The notes: generated by a model not told the origin, from the sequence alone. Shown: positions 55,213 to 63,897, counted from the stretch's first letter. The stretch: 64,000 nucleotides of DNA from an uncultured Litoreibacter sp. (GCA_947494435.1 CANLUY010000002.1:1178001-1242000), one strand, 5' to 3'. Program-made: numbers and translations.

Positions 55213-55959
55213 ATGGACGCGATTTTCAAAGCCCTGAACGATGCGGCCAGACGAGAGATTTTGGACAGCCTTCAAGAGAAGGACGGACAAACGCTCAGCG
55301 ATCTGGAGGCGCAGTTCGACATGACCCGCTTTGGGGTCATGAAACATCTATCGGTGTTGGAAGAGGCGCAGTTGATCACGACCAAAAAGGTTGGGCGATT
55401 TAAACATCATTACCTGAACGCCCTGCCCCTACAGGAGGTCATTGACCGCTGGATTGAGCCGCTGCTGGCCAAGCCCGTTGCCCAAGGCGTCCTGCATTTG
55501 AAAGCACAGTTAGAAGGAGCTGCTGACATGACTGACAAACCTGATTTCCGGATGGAAACCTATATTCGTTGCACCCAAGATGCTTTATGGGATGCCTTGA
55601 CGGACCCAGCGCACGAAGAGCAATATCACTTCGTTTGCGATAAAATCACAAAAGACGGAAATACGCTGACCTATCACACGCCAGACGGTGGCGTGATGCT
55701 GATCTGTACGGAAACACGGCAAACGCCAAGAACCCTGATCTCTTCAACATTTGAGCCGAGGTGGGATGGTCCCGACATGGCAAAGTCACGTTTTGACTAC
55801 TTGATCGAACCCCAAGGCGACTTCTGCAAATTTGCCATAGAGCATTACAATATTCCAGCCGGCCAGGAAGGCATTGCGGATGGTTGGCACAGAATGGCAG
55901 CAGGTTTGAAAACCTATCTAGAAACCGGAAAGCCGGCTAAATTCAGCCATGGTGCTTGA
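55213..55959 (+). CDS. ArsR-type HTH regulator fused to an SRPBCC (Aha1-like) domain
   Basis: 248 residues from ATG 55213 (MDAIFKALNDAARREILDSL). Residues 1-95 are a winged helix of the ArsR group (TLSDLEAQFDMTRFGVMKHLSVLEEAQLITTKKVGRFKHHYLN) without the Cys metal sites of arsenic or zinc sensors. Residues about 110-240 are an SRPBCC/START-like cavity domain (FRMETYIRCTQDALWDALTDPAHEEQYHF.. GWHRMAAGLKTYLETG). In most genomes these are two adjacent genes; here one polypeptide joins DNA binding to a small-molecule pocket, making a plausible one-component sensor. Confidence 0.88.
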   Translation: MDAIFKALNDAARREILDSLQEKDGQTLSDLEAQFDMTRFGVMKHLSVLEEAQLITTKKVGRFKHHYLNALPLQEVIDRWIEPLLAKPVAQGVLHLKAQLEGAADMTDKPDFRMETYIRCTQDALWDALTDPAHEEQYHFVCDKITKDGNTLTYHTPDGGVMLICTETRQTPRTLISSTFEPRWDGPDMAKSRFDYLIEPQGDFCKFAIEHYNIPAGQEGIADGWHRMAAGLKTYLETGKPAKFSHGA

Positions 55960-55960
55960 G

Positions 55961-56377
55961 ATGGAATTTCCGGCAGAACTGGGCATTCTCACCTTGCTCA
56001 CGATCTTAGCTGCAAGCATGTGGCTGCCCTACATCATTGGCGTCAATACGGAGCCTGCTCAAAATGGGGCGTCTGACCCTTTTATTCGCCCGCCATCTCA
56101 AGCGGATATGCGCCCTTGGGTTCATCGCGCACATCGCGCCCATCTAAATCTTCTGGAGCAATTTTTACCCTTCGCTGTGATCATCCTCATCCTTGATCGG
56201 ATAGACGGGTTTAATTCGATTACCCATTGGACAGCGATTATGTTCTTTGCAGCGAGGATTGCGCACGCTGTTGGCATGATAAGTGGTTTCGCTAAATTTC
56301 CATTGCGACCAACGATTTTCGTGATTGGATGGCTATGTATTCTGGTGCTTGCTTGGCAAGTGATGATGCCAAGTTGA
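55961..56377 (+). CDS. MAPEG family membrane protein
   Basis: 138 residues from ATG 55961; an ATG at 55949, inside the ArsR gene, is also possible. Four helices with the MAPEG pattern: AELGILTLLTILAASMWLPYIIGV, RPWVHRAHRAHLNLLEQFLPFAVIILIL and ARIAHAVGM. MAPEG proteins include glutathione-dependent membrane transferases, but bacterial members of this short form are uncharacterised. One base after the ArsR TGA, so same transcript. Confidence 0.88.
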   Translation: MEFPAELGILTLLTILAASMWLPYIIGVNTEPAQNGASDPFIRPPSQADMRPWVHRAHRAHLNLLEQFLPFAVIILILDRIDGFNSITHWTAIMFFAARIAHAVGMISGFAKFPLRPTIFVIGWLCILVLAWQVMMPS

Positions 56378-56447
56378 CCCGGAACTCAGACAAGCGACCG
56401 CCGGCGGCCCCGAAAGAGGCCGCCGAAAGCCTGTCGGCCACGTCGTC

Positions 56448-56666
56448 TTATCCGCCGATATACGCTTCGGTTTTCGGACGGTAAAAGGTTTTCTGGTTGT
56501 GCAAGCGCCCGAGCAGCTCGTGTGTGCCGCGCAAAACCTCACAGGGTTTGGAATTCTCGTTATCAGCAGACTTTGCAGTTAATTGTCTTTGCTTTTCACG
56601 GAGTGCTTTTTCGATCAACTCGAGCTCATCTGGCGTCAGTTCAAACGTCTTGTTATAGGCAGGCAC
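56448..56666 (-). CDS. Small conserved hypothetical protein
   Basis: 72 residues from GTG 56666, with TGGAGAATGCC upstream. Helical, charged: FELTPDELELIEKALREKQRQL, then EVLRGTHELLGRLHNQKTFYRP. No named domain, but the regular amphipathic first helix, a good ribosome site and codon use like the neighbours argue that it is real. Hairpin CGGCGGCC / GGCCGCCG at 56402-56425 lies after its stop. Confidence 0.75.
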   Translation of the reverse strand: MPAYNKTFELTPDELELIEKALREKQRQLTAKSADNENSKPCEVLRGTHELLGRLHNQKTFYRPKTEAYIGG

Positions 56667-56899
56667 GGCATTCTCCAGATTTGGGAGTCTTACGTTTCCG
56701 CAAGACGAAATGTGGGGTCACTCCTGTTTAATCACATCACGCTCATGTCGTAAACGGAAAGTTTTTTGTCGGTTTTGGCGTGTACCGTTGCATACCGGAA
56801 TCGGAGCCCTTGACGTACTGCCGATCCGGTTGCAAACAGCCCGTACAAATAACCCGCAACCGGGCGTTCCGTGGGCGCCAAACTGACGAGGAGCCGAAA

Positions 56900-58846
56900 A
56901 TGGCCCAGATTTCCTTGACCTTTCCCGATGGTAATGCGCGCGATTATGACGCAGGCATCACCCCTGCAGAAGTCGCGTCTTCCATTGCAACTTCTCTTGC
57001 CAAAAAAGCGATATCAGCGACCGTGAACGGAGCGCATCATGACTTGCAGTGGCCCATTGAAGCCGATGCAAGCATCGCTATCAATACCATGAAGGATGAG
57101 GAGCCGGCGCTCGAACTCATTCGCCACGATCTTGCGCATATCATGGCGCGCGCAGTTCAGTCGATTTGGCCTGACGTGAAGGTCACAATCGGACCTGTTA
57201 TCGAAAACGGTTGGTACTATGATTTCGACCGCAAAGAGCCCTTCACACCAGAAGACCTCGGCGCGATTGAAAAAAAGATGAAAGAAATCATCAACCTGCG
57301 GGACCCTGTGCGCACCGAAGTCTGGGATCGCGCCGACGCGGTGAAGTTCTATGAAGACAATAATGAGCCTTACAAAGTAGAACTTATCGACGCCATACCT
57401 GGGGATGAGCCTTTGCGTATGTATTGGCATGGCGACTGGCAAGATCTGTGCCGCGGCCCTCACCTACAACACACTGGTCAAGTCCCTGCGGATGCCTTCA
57501 AGCTCATGAGCGTAGCTGGCGCATATTGGCGTGGCGATAGTGATCGCGCAATGCTGCAACGCATCTACGGGGTAGCCTTCCAAAATAAAGAAAAACTCAA
57601 AGAATACCTGCACTTCCTTGAAGAAGCAGAGAAACGCGATCACCGAAAACTCGGTAAAGAAATGGACCTTTACCACATGCAGGAAGAGGCCCCAGGCCAA
57701 GTATTCTGGCACCCCAACGGGTGGTCCGTTTACACCACATTACAGGACTATATGCGCCGCAAACAGCGCGCGGCAGGTTATCAAGAAGTCAACACACCCC
57801 AAGTTGTTGATCGCAAGCTTTGGGAAGCCTCTGGTCACTGGGACAAATATCAAGAGCACATGTTCATCGTTGAAGTTGATGAGGATCATGCACGCGAAAA
57901 AGCCGTCAATGCTCTTAAGCCGATGAACTGCCCATGCCACGTGCAGATTTACAATCAAGGTTTGAAATCTTACCGCGACCTGCCCCTCCGGCTTGCCGAA
58001 TTCGGATCGTGTAGCCGATACGAACCATCAGGTGCACTGCACGGTATCATGCGTGTGAGAGGCTTCACCCAAGATGACGGCCACATTTTCTGCCGCGAAG
58101 ACCAGATTGAAGCCGAATGCGCTGCATTTATCGAATACCTCGCCAGCGTCTACAAAGACTTGGGCTTTGAGAAATTCGAAATTATGTTCGCAACCCGCCC
58201 TGAAAAGCGCGTCGGCTCTGAAGAAAGCTGGGATCATGTCGAAAGCGCGTTGGAAAACGCGATTAAGGCGACTGGTCATCCGTATGTCCTAGATGAAGGC
58301 GAAGGCGCGTTTTATGGCCCCAAACTCGACTTCAAACTAACCGATGCGATTGGACGGGAGTGGCAGTGTGGCACCTTCCAAGTTGACCCAAATCTTCCAG
58401 AACGTCTTAATGCAACATACGTAGCCGAGGACGGCGACAAACATCGCCCCTACATGCTGCACCGCGCGTGTCTTGGATCGTTTGAGCGCTTTATCGGGAT
58501 CTTGATCGAAAATTCCGCCGGGAAGTTACCGATGTGGTTAGCGCCCCGTCAGGTGGTGGTTGCCTCAATCATCTCCGATGCCAACGACTATGTTCAGGAA
58601 ACTGTTGAAAAGCTTCAAGCAATTGGGGTGCGCGCTGAAGCCGACATCCGCAATGAGAAGATCAATTATAAGGTGCGTGAGCACTCCGTTGGAAAGGTGC
58701 CCGTCATTGTTGCTGTGGGCAAAAAAGAGGTAGAGGACGGCACCGTTACCGTCCGACGGCTCGGCGAGAAGCAGACTAAAGTCGTTCCACTCGATGACTT
58801 GCTGAAAATCATGTCTGACGAAATAACGCCGCCAGACATGCAATAG
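56900..58846 (+). CDS. thrS: Threonyl-tRNA synthetase
   Basis: 648 residues from ATG 56900, with GAGGAGCCGAAA upstream. TGS domain (1-60), editing/second additional domain (70-230: [34 protein letters not shown] with the HxxxH and Cys in [11 protein letters not shown]), class II catalytic core with motif 2 [15 protein letters not shown] and motif 3 [17 protein letters not shown], and anticodon-binding domain (540-648). It charges tRNA-Thr. A purine-rich 5' leader of about 200 bases shows no T-box features. Confidence 0.97.
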   Translation: MAQISLTFPDGNARDYDAGITPAEVASSIATSLAKKAISATVNGAHHDLQWPIEADASIAINTMKDEEPALELIRHDLAHIMARAVQSIWPDVKVTIGPVIENGWYYDFDRKEPFTPEDLGAIEKKMKEIINLRDPVRTEVWDRADAVKFYEDNNEPYKVELIDAIPGDEPLRMYWHGDWQDLCRGPHLQHTGQVPADAFKLMSVAGAYWRGDSDRAMLQRIYGVAFQNKEKLKEYLHFLEEAEKRDHRKLGKEMDLYHMQEEAPGQVFWHPNGWSVYTTLQDYMRRKQRAAGYQEVNTPQVVDRKLWEASGHWDKYQEHMFIVEVDEDHAREKAVNALKPMNCPCHVQIYNQGLKSYRDLPLRLAEFGSCSRYEPSGALHGIMRVRGFTQDDGHIFCREDQIEAECAAFIEYLASVYKDLGFEKFEIMFATRPEKRVGSEESWDHVESALENAIKATGHPYVLDEGEGAFYGPKLDFKLTDAIGREWQCGTFQVDPNLPERLNATYVAEDGDKHRPYMLHRACLGSFERFIGILIENSAGKLPMWLAPRQVVVASIISDANDYVQETVEKLQAIGVRAEADIRNEKINYKVREHSVGKVPVIVAVGKKEVEDGTVTVRRLGEKQTKVVPLDDLLKIMSDEITPPDMQ

Positions 58847-58849
58847 AAC

Positions 58850-59170
58850 TCAGAGAAGGGCGTCTCGAACGTCCTTCTTCCACCCCAGATAGAGTTTGTT
58901 GGCCTCAATCACTGGTCGTTTCATCAAAGTCGGGTGCTCCGCTATCAACTCAGCCGGAGCACGCAAGCGATCCTCGTCGCTCAATCCCCGCCAAGTCGTA
59001 GATCGGGTGTTCAGCAATTGATCACCAATTGTTTCATAGAACGAGTCTATTTTCGACCGATCCAATGGCGCCTCGCGTATATCAACAAAGGTGACTGTCT
59101 TCCCCGCTAACTCAAGCGCTTTCAGAGCCTTACGGCACGTGTCGCAAGCCTTGATCCCGTATAATTTCAT
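58850..59170 (-). CDS. ArsC/Spx-family thioredoxin-fold protein (YffB-like)
   Basis: 106 residues: YGIKACDTCRKALKALE with a C-x-x-C pair near the N-terminus, FVDIREAPLDRSKIDSFYE and ANKLYLGWKKDV. The layout is that of YffB-type ArsC-family reductases rather than true arsenate reductases, which keep other residues around the first Cys. It probably works with glutathione or thioredoxin. Convergent with thrS, three bases apart. Confidence 0.88.
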   Translation of the reverse strand: MKLYGIKACDTCRKALKALELAGKTVTFVDIREAPLDRSKIDSFYETIGDQLLNTRSTTWRGLSDEDRLRAPAELIAEHPTLMKRPVIEANKLYLGWKKDVRDALL

Positions 59171-59387
59171 CTCTCAAACCCCTAATTTCCCTTGGGTCAA
59201 CTTTCGGCAAGAACACGCCGAACCAGTCCCAGTTTTACGTTGTCGTTGATTTTTTACATTAACAATCTATTTCGAAAAGTGTGACACAGACTTTACGTTT
59301 CGACTTCTTCTTCGTGTGGAATTCCTAAGTAAGACTGACTGCACCACCCCGTCGGATAATCTGGGCGGCATGAGAAGGAGAGACGGA

Positions 59388-59597
59388 ATGGCCACTGGCA
59401 CCGTAAAATGGTTCAACACAACTAAAGGCTTCGGGTTTATCGCACCGGATGACGGCGGCAAGGATGTTTTCGTACACATTTCCGCGGTTGAGCGTGCTGG
59501 CTTGACGGGTCTTCGTGACGATCAGAAGATTCAATATGAAATGATTGAAGGCCGTGATGGTCGTCAGTCGGCGGGCGATCTTGTTGCGCTTGACTGA
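59388..59597 (+). CDS. Cold-shock protein (CspA family)
   Basis: 69 residues from ATG 59388, with AAGGAGAGACGGA upstream. RNA-binding motifs KGFGFI and VFVHIS in a five-strand OB fold, with MATGTVKWFNTTKGFGFI at the start. It acts as a single-strand nucleic acid chaperone. The 217-base gap before it, with an AT-rich stretch around 59250-59330, is long enough for the structured leader typical of csp mRNAs, but no such element can be proven here. Confidence 0.95.
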   Translation: MATGTVKWFNTTKGFGFIAPDDGGKDVFVHISAVERAGLTGLRDDQKIQYEMIEGRDGRQSAGDLVALD

Positions 59598-59622
59598 GCA
59601 GACAATGAAGACTTGATGGATG

Positions 59623-59653
59623 AACGGCCTGCATGCGCGGGCCGTTTTCTTTT
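59623..59653 (+). terminator. Terminator after the cold-shock gene
   Basis: AACGGCC (59623-59629) pairs with GGCCGTT (59640-59646) around a ten-base loop; TTCTTTT follows. Located 25 bases after the stop. Confidence 0.9.
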
Positions 59654-59802
59654 GTGTACCCAGAATCTGTGACAAAATTGATGCCACGGTCCTGTGTTTG
59701 ATTGGGTTTTCTTGTCGGAACTCTTCAAAATTCTTGACCGCGCCACATCTATCCGCCGAGAACACGTACCAATAAACAAAAAAAATCGACTGGAGCAGGT
59801 CA

Positions 59803-60048
59803 ATGAAAATTATCACTACCACGCTATGTGCGGGGGCCTTGATGGCGTCGGCGGCGGTCGCAGGCAATCTTGAAGAGCCGATCATGGAGGCGCAGGTTGT
59901 GGCGCCTACTGCTGAGGAAGAGCTTGTGACGCAGGAAGAGCTTGTGACGCAGGATGATCAGGTCTTTGCTGAGACGTCTCAGGCGGATGGGGGCTGGTTG
60001 GTGCCGGCGATGTTTTTGATCTTCGGGGCGGCTGTTGCCAGCAACTAA
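59803..60048 (+). CDS. Small secreted/membrane-anchored acidic protein with tandem EELVTQ repeat
   Basis: 81 residues with a signal peptide (cleavage after AVAG at about residue 21), an acidic linker and a C-terminal hydrophobic segment GGWLVPAMFLIFGAAVASN. The linker holds an exact 18-bp tandem duplication (59917-59934 and 59935-59952) giving EELVTQ twice. Small proteins of this plan are common in Rhodobacteraceae and have no assigned function. GGAGCAGGTCA is the ribosome site. A terminator follows at 60088. Confidence 0.8.
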   Translation: MKIITTTLCAGALMASAAVAGNLEEPIMEAQVVAPTAEEELVTQEELVTQDDQVFAETSQADGGWLVPAMFLIFGAAVASN

Positions 60049-60087
60049 GATCTGACCGGATTTACGTCCTGACAGAATAGATTTTGG

Positions 60088-60117
60088 CCGCTTTCAACGG
60101 GTTTGAGAGCGGTTTTT
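60088..60117 (+). terminator. Terminator after the small acidic protein gene
   Basis: CCGCTTTCAA (60088-60097) pairs with TTGAGAGCGG (60103-60112, one T-G pair), five-base loop, then TTTTT. Forty bases after the stop codon. Confidence 0.9.
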
Positions 60118-60146
60118 CGGCGTTTCTTTTAGGCCAGCGGAGATGT

Positions 60147-60301
60147 GCCCGCACGGTCCCCGCGTGCGGGCAATCCTGTAAGTCCTTGTATTTATGTAAG
60201 TAATGAAATTTTTAAGCTTCTATTAACCCGTGGGAATTTGGTTGTTTGTACAGTCGAGTCGAATTTTTGTGTTTCGATGAGGTGGGCAAGCGTTGCCCAC
60301 C
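60147..60301. repeat. Two strong dyads in an AT-rich intergenic segment
   Basis: GCCCGCACG (60147-60155) with CGTGCGGGC (60163-60171), and GGTGGGCAA (60281-60289) with TTGCCCACC (60293-60301), three-base GCG loop. The second, followed by CTAC, resembles the widely scattered GTAGGGTGGGCAA-type palindromic repeats of bacterial chromosomes. Between them the sequence is AT-rich with no credible gene. They lie between a plus-strand terminator and the 3' end of the minus-strand Ntn unit. Confidence 0.6.
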
Positions 60302-60328
60302 CTACTTTTGGTCGCGATGCAACTTTCC

Positions 60329-60499
60329 TCAATTATCCTTAAGGGCCTCTTCGGCCGCGCTCTGCATAGAGGCAACGGTAGAGTTTGCCCAATCTTCTAC
60401 GGACCTGTTTGTTTTTTGATTGCGAAAAGCCCCCAAAAGATCACTTAGAATAACTGTTCTAATATCCTCTTCCGCATCATTCTCCTTAATATCGGCCAC
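60329..60499 (-). CDS. Small acidic ORF downstream of and overlapping the proteasome-like gene
   Basis: 56 codons from GTG 60499 (VADIKENDAEEDIRTVILSDLL). The start is chosen because GGAGGGG lies five bases upstream, inside the last codons of the preceding gene; the same frame is open a further 32 codons upstream, but that part overlaps the other gene deeply. The peptide is acidic and helical (IRTVILSDLLGAFRNQ, SVEDWANSTVASMQSAAEEAL), with no signal peptide and no recognised family. The 14-nt overlap implies coupled translation. It could be an adaptor or regulator of the proteasome-like protein; this is inference. Confidence 0.55.
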   Translation of the reverse strand: MADIKENDAEEDIRTVILSDLLGAFRNQKTNRSVEDWANSTVASMQSAAEEALKDN

Positions 60500-61751
60500 T
60501 TGATCCCCCTCCGTAACGTTTGCTTCTTCTGTACATAAAGTCTTGATTAATGTTCTTGTCAAAATAGTGCTTCCTTTTGATCCAAACAAACCCATCAGAC
60601 TTTGTGATCACCGCAACGTCTATTGGTCCCCCAACCGTTTCAAGCTGGGAATCAACTTTCCGTCTGAGTGAGGTGATGTCGACCAGAGCTTCTGCCATAG
60701 CTGCCATTTCTTCCTTTGGCAGCGACTGAATTACGTCCATCATTGGGTTCACAACACTGTTGTCTCGAAATTTCCCAAACTGCTTCATAAACTCTTTGGT
60801 TTGCGCTTTATCAATTGTATTTTGCCGTGCCTTCTCTACGGCTTTGTCTGCGTCTGGTACATATTCATCCACAAGCATCTCACTCTTTTTGGTAAGCGAC
60901 TTCATTAAAACCCTCTCAACATAGGTCTTAAATTGTGGGAGCAAGCCCTCAACAAACAAATACGCGATGTCAGATTGAGCAAATGGAATAACAAAAGCCG
61001 AACCTTCTTTCGGTGAGTTCAAGTCGCGCTCCCGTTCAGTCCATGCTCTCGCTTTAGATGCCGTACGCCCATCTACGCAAAGCTCCACCAATGAAGGCAA
61101 GAGTTGTTTTTCGCCGAAGCCGACAAACACGATACCAGTGCTGATTTTCGATCTGAAATCGTATTTGACATGGGCAAGACATGCGTCGATGAGCTTTGTA
61201 TGAATAGGCTTAGTTACTGAAAAGTCGCCATCTAGAACATCTGCAGCCAGAGACTTGATTTGAGCTGAGAATTTCTTTGCAAATTTTTCACGTGTAAGGT
61301 CTGGGAGAATTTCTTGTCCCGCTTCTACATCACTCATTAAGTCGGAAAGAACGGTCACAAATTGCTTACGCCTTTCAACCCTTGCCTTTTCAGTTAGACG
61401 TCGCTGGGCCTCTCCAACGACCGCTAAAATACACATATATATTGATAGGTTACCCTCCTCGCCAGCGGGAATCTCTACGTCATTAATAAAGTCACAAAAC
61501 TCATCGGAACACTGTTTGATTGTATCAAACTGCCTTTCGCCGACATGCTTACGAAACTGCTTAAGAATTACTTCCCAAGGAACGCCGAGGAAATCACCGT
61601 TTCCAAAGAACATGACCCCGATGTCAGTGTTTGAAGACATATGAAAGAGCTTGTTTGCATTTTTCCAGACTCTGTCTTTCCCTATTGTAACTGCGCTATC
61701 GGCAGCAACTGCAATGGATGCTCGATTTATTATGGCTACCTCTGCAGTCAT
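60486..61751 (-). CDS. Divergent proteasome-like Ntn-hydrolase, 421 residues
   Basis: Not a named gene. Translation must begin at ATG 61751 or later, because the codon just before it in frame is the thyX TAA. Met is followed by Thr, so methionine aminopeptidase would expose Thr1. In mature numbering Asp17 (AVAADSAVT) and Lys33 (NANKLF) fall exactly where proteasome beta subunits and HslV have their catalytic Asp17 and Lys33. Further parallels: DIGVMFFGNGDF (45-53 loop), TGIVFVGFGEKQLLPS, and a C-terminal VGGPIDVAVITKSDGFVWI strand pair. A helical insertion (about 285-350) and other additions double the usual 175-250 residue size. Function unproven. AT-richer than thyX, with which it is directly joined. 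Confidence 0.7.
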   Translation of the reverse strand: MTAEVAIINRASIAVAADSAVTIGKDRVWKNANKLFHMSSNTDIGVMFFGNGDFLGVPWEVILKQFRKHVGERQFDTIKQCSDEFCDFINDVEIPAGEEGNLSIYMCILAVVGEAQRRLTEKARVERRKQFVTVLSDLMSDVEAGQEILPDLTREKFAKKFSAQIKSLAADVLDGDFSVTKPIHTKLIDACLAHVKYDFRSKISTGIVFVGFGEKQLLPSLVELCVDGRTASKARAWTERERDLNSPKEGSAFVIPFAQSDIAYLFVEGLLPQFKTYVERVLMKSLTKKSEMLVDEYVPDADKAVEKARQNTIDKAQTKEFMKQFGKFRDNSVVNPMMDVIQSLPKEEMAAMAEALVDITSLRRKVDSQLETVGGPIDVAVITKSDGFVWIKRKHYFDKNINQDFMYRRSKRYGGGSSGRY

Positions 61752-62660
61752 TTATCCATTCACCACGTTTTCAAACTCCCGCCATTCGCCTTTGCTCATC
61801 CCTGAGGTCTCTTGCGTGACTTCCTCGCCTTTCAGCATGCGGCGGACGCAGTCCAAGGCTCTGCCAGACAATTGCGCGCCGCCCAAGCGGTAGTCCTCGA
61901 ACGCGCCGTAGGCGGCGGGGACCCAGTCGGCGACGACGTTGCAAATCGCGTCGGCGTAAACGCGGATTTCATACTGGGCGTGTTTATCTGCACGCAGGCG
62001 CAAGAAGTGAAACAGGTTATGGAGGTCCACTTTCCAGTACCATTGGGTGTAGATATTTGCAGGCAGGTTCATGCGGGCGAGCTCTCGTGCGAGGCCGTCT
62101 TGCCCTTCATCGGAGATCATGGATTCGTAATTGTCATAGGCGCGGGTTGAGTCCGCTTTGAGGATTTCAAGCACGCGGGCGGATTCCTCAGGGTTCAGTT
62201 GCTGGCCCCTGCCCTGATTGTTCACGACGCTTTGCGCGTTGATGTGTTCAGGCGCGGGAATGTAGAATTCACGGTCAAGGATCGAGTAGCGGGCGGAGTA
62301 TTCGTTAACGTTGGCGGTGCGGTGCCGGATCCATTGGCGCGCGACGAAGACGGGCAGTTTGACGTGGAGCTTGATCTCGCACATCTCGAACGGGGTGGAG
62401 TGCCAGTGGCGCATCAGGTAGCGGATCAGGCCGGTGTCATTCTGGACGGATTTGGTGCCCTTGCCGTAGGAGACGCGGGCGGCCTGACAGATGGCGGCGT
62501 CGTCGCCCATATAGTCGATCACGCGGATGAAGCCGTGGTCGAGGACTTCGTGGGCCGTGTAGAGGTGTTGTTCCATGCCGGGCACGGTGGCGCGGATCGT
62601 GGTGGCTGATTGCGCGCGCTGGGCGTCGATTTCGGCTTGCTGGTCTGCGGAAATGGGCAT
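61752..62660 (-). CDS. thyX: Flavin-dependent thymidylate synthase
   Basis: 302 residues from ATG 62660; the frame upstream is open but not conserved. ThyX motifs: [46 protein letters not shown] leading into the RHR-x7-S signature ([11 protein letters not shown]), and [12 protein letters not shown]. It methylates dUMP using methylene-folate, NADPH and FAD. The TAA stop is followed with no gap by the ATG of the proteasome-like gene in the same reading frame. Confidence 0.96.
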   Translation of the reverse strand: MPISADQQAEIDAQRAQSATTIRATVPGMEQHLYTAHEVLDHGFIRVIDYMGDDAAICQAARVSYGKGTKSVQNDTGLIRYLMRHWHSTPFEMCEIKLHVKLPVFVARQWIRHRTANVNEYSARYSILDREFYIPAPEHINAQSVVNNQGRGQQLNPEESARVLEILKADSTRAYDNYESMISDEGQDGLARELARMNLPANIYTQWYWKVDLHNLFHFLRLRADKHAQYEIRVYADAICNVVADWVPAAYGAFEDYRLGGAQLSGRALDCVRRMLKGEEVTQETSGMSKGEWREFENVVNG

Positions 62661-62969
62661 GGGGGCCTCTTTTATACGGTTTGGTCTGCGGATTCGTGTC
62701 GGATTCGGGGCTGGTGAGGGCATATTTAGAGGGGATCTGGGCGCATATATCAAGATAATGTGTAGGGTTATCCCCAGAATTGAGGGAGGTCCGTTGATGA
62801 TGTGGACCGTCCGGCATTGCCGGGCAGCGCCTGACCTCCCCGTTTTGCCATAGGCAAACCTTTGGTTTGACGGGAGGGCGCTTCGCTTCCACCCGAGGTC
62901 GGGCGTTGCCCTCTGTTCAGTGTCCGCTTTGCGGTTGCACCGCACGGCCTCTCGCGCCACATTGCGCGG
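62661..62969. other. Intergenic region between thyX and DUF817
   Basis: 309 bases upstream of two divergent genes. The thyX-proximal part (62661-62800) should hold its promoter. At 62835-62877 a compound inverted repeat is found: outer CCTCCCCG with CGGGAGG, inner TTTTGCC-ATA-GGCAAA and CAAACC-TTT-GGTTTG sharing bases, so two alternative inner hairpins exclude each other. GC-rich sequence 62880-62965 contains no gene I can support. Confidence 0.5.
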
Positions 62970-63869
62970 ATGGCAGATTGGGGCACACGAGCACTAGAGC
63001 AGAAGCTGGGCGACGGCTTGCGCGCACGGCTTCCAGATTGGATGGCGGAGACGGTGATGTTCTTCGCCAAACAGGCGTGGGCCGCGCTGTTCGGGCTGTT
63101 GTTTCTGGCGGCTTTGCTGATCTCCAAATATATCTGGCAGCCGGATTGGGTGATCACGCGGTTTGACGGGTTGTTCATCTTCGCGGTGGTGACGCAGTTC
63201 CTGATGCTGTGGACCAAGCTGGAAAGCTGGGAAGAGGCGCGGGTGATCGTGATTTTCCACCTGACGGGCACGATCATGGAGTTCTTCAAGGTGGCGCAGG
63301 GCAGTTGGTCTTACCCTGAGGAGGCCGTGGTGATGATCGCGGGCGTGCCGCTGTTTTCGGGGTTCATGTATGCCTCTGTCGGCTCTTACGTGGCGCGGGC
63401 GACGCGCATATTCGACATGAAGTTCGCCCCCTACCCGCCTCTTTGGATTACGTTTTTATTTGGCGCGCTGTGTTACGTGAACTTCTTTGCGCATCACTTT
63501 ACAGTGGATATCCGGGTGGCGCTGTTTGTGGGCTCTGTGCTTTTGTTCGGGCGCACGCGGGTGTGGTTTTTCGCGGGCAAACGCGCGCGGTGGATGCCGA
63601 TGCCGCTGGCTGCGTTGTGCTGCGGGTTTGTGCTGTGGGTGGCGGAATATGTGGGCACGACGCTGACGGCGACGTGGCTTTACGCGGGGCAAGAGCAGTG
63701 GCAGCGGGTGAATTGGGCGAAGATGGGGTCGTGGTATTTGCTGCTTTATGTCGCGTTTATCACGGTGACTTTGGTGAGCCGGTCGGCGTTGATCCCGCAT
63801 AAGATCAGGCCTGAGGACCGTGCTGAGATTATCGGGGCAGAGGCTCGCCCCACCACGGCTGCGCACTAG
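62970..63869 (+). CDS. DUF817 family membrane protein
   Basis: 299 residues with about eight membrane helices and the DUF817 features [59 protein letters not shown] and [32 protein letters not shown]. Function unknown; the conserved buried acidic and His residues suggest transport or enzymatic activity in the membrane, but there is no proof. Followed 22 bases later by the glyoxalase-type gene. Confidence 0.9.
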   Translation: MADWGTRALEQKLGDGLRARLPDWMAETVMFFAKQAWAALFGLLFLAALLISKYIWQPDWVITRFDGLFIFAVVTQFLMLWTKLESWEEARVIVIFHLTGTIMEFFKVAQGSWSYPEEAVVMIAGVPLFSGFMYASVGSYVARATRIFDMKFAPYPPLWITFLFGALCYVNFFAHHFTVDIRVALFVGSVLLFGRTRVWFFAGKRARWMPMPLAALCCGFVLWVAEYVGTTLTATWLYAGQEQWQRVNWAKMGSWYLLLYVAFITVTLVSRSALIPHKIRPEDRAEIIGAEARPTTAAH

Positions 63870-63897
63870 CTTTGCGGCAATCACGAAGGAGATGGCG

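Noticed and set aside
60500-60595. Full 88-codon version of the small ORF beginning at 60595.
   Set aside because: Its first 32 codons lie wholly within the proteasome-like gene and no ribosome site precedes 60595, whereas GTG 60499 has GGAGGGG at the right distance.
60329-61751. Reading the proteasome-like unit as a phage-defence system.
   Set aside because: No defence-associated effector, nuclease, sensor or integrase is nearby; the only firm neighbour is thyX. The idea is left open but unsupported.
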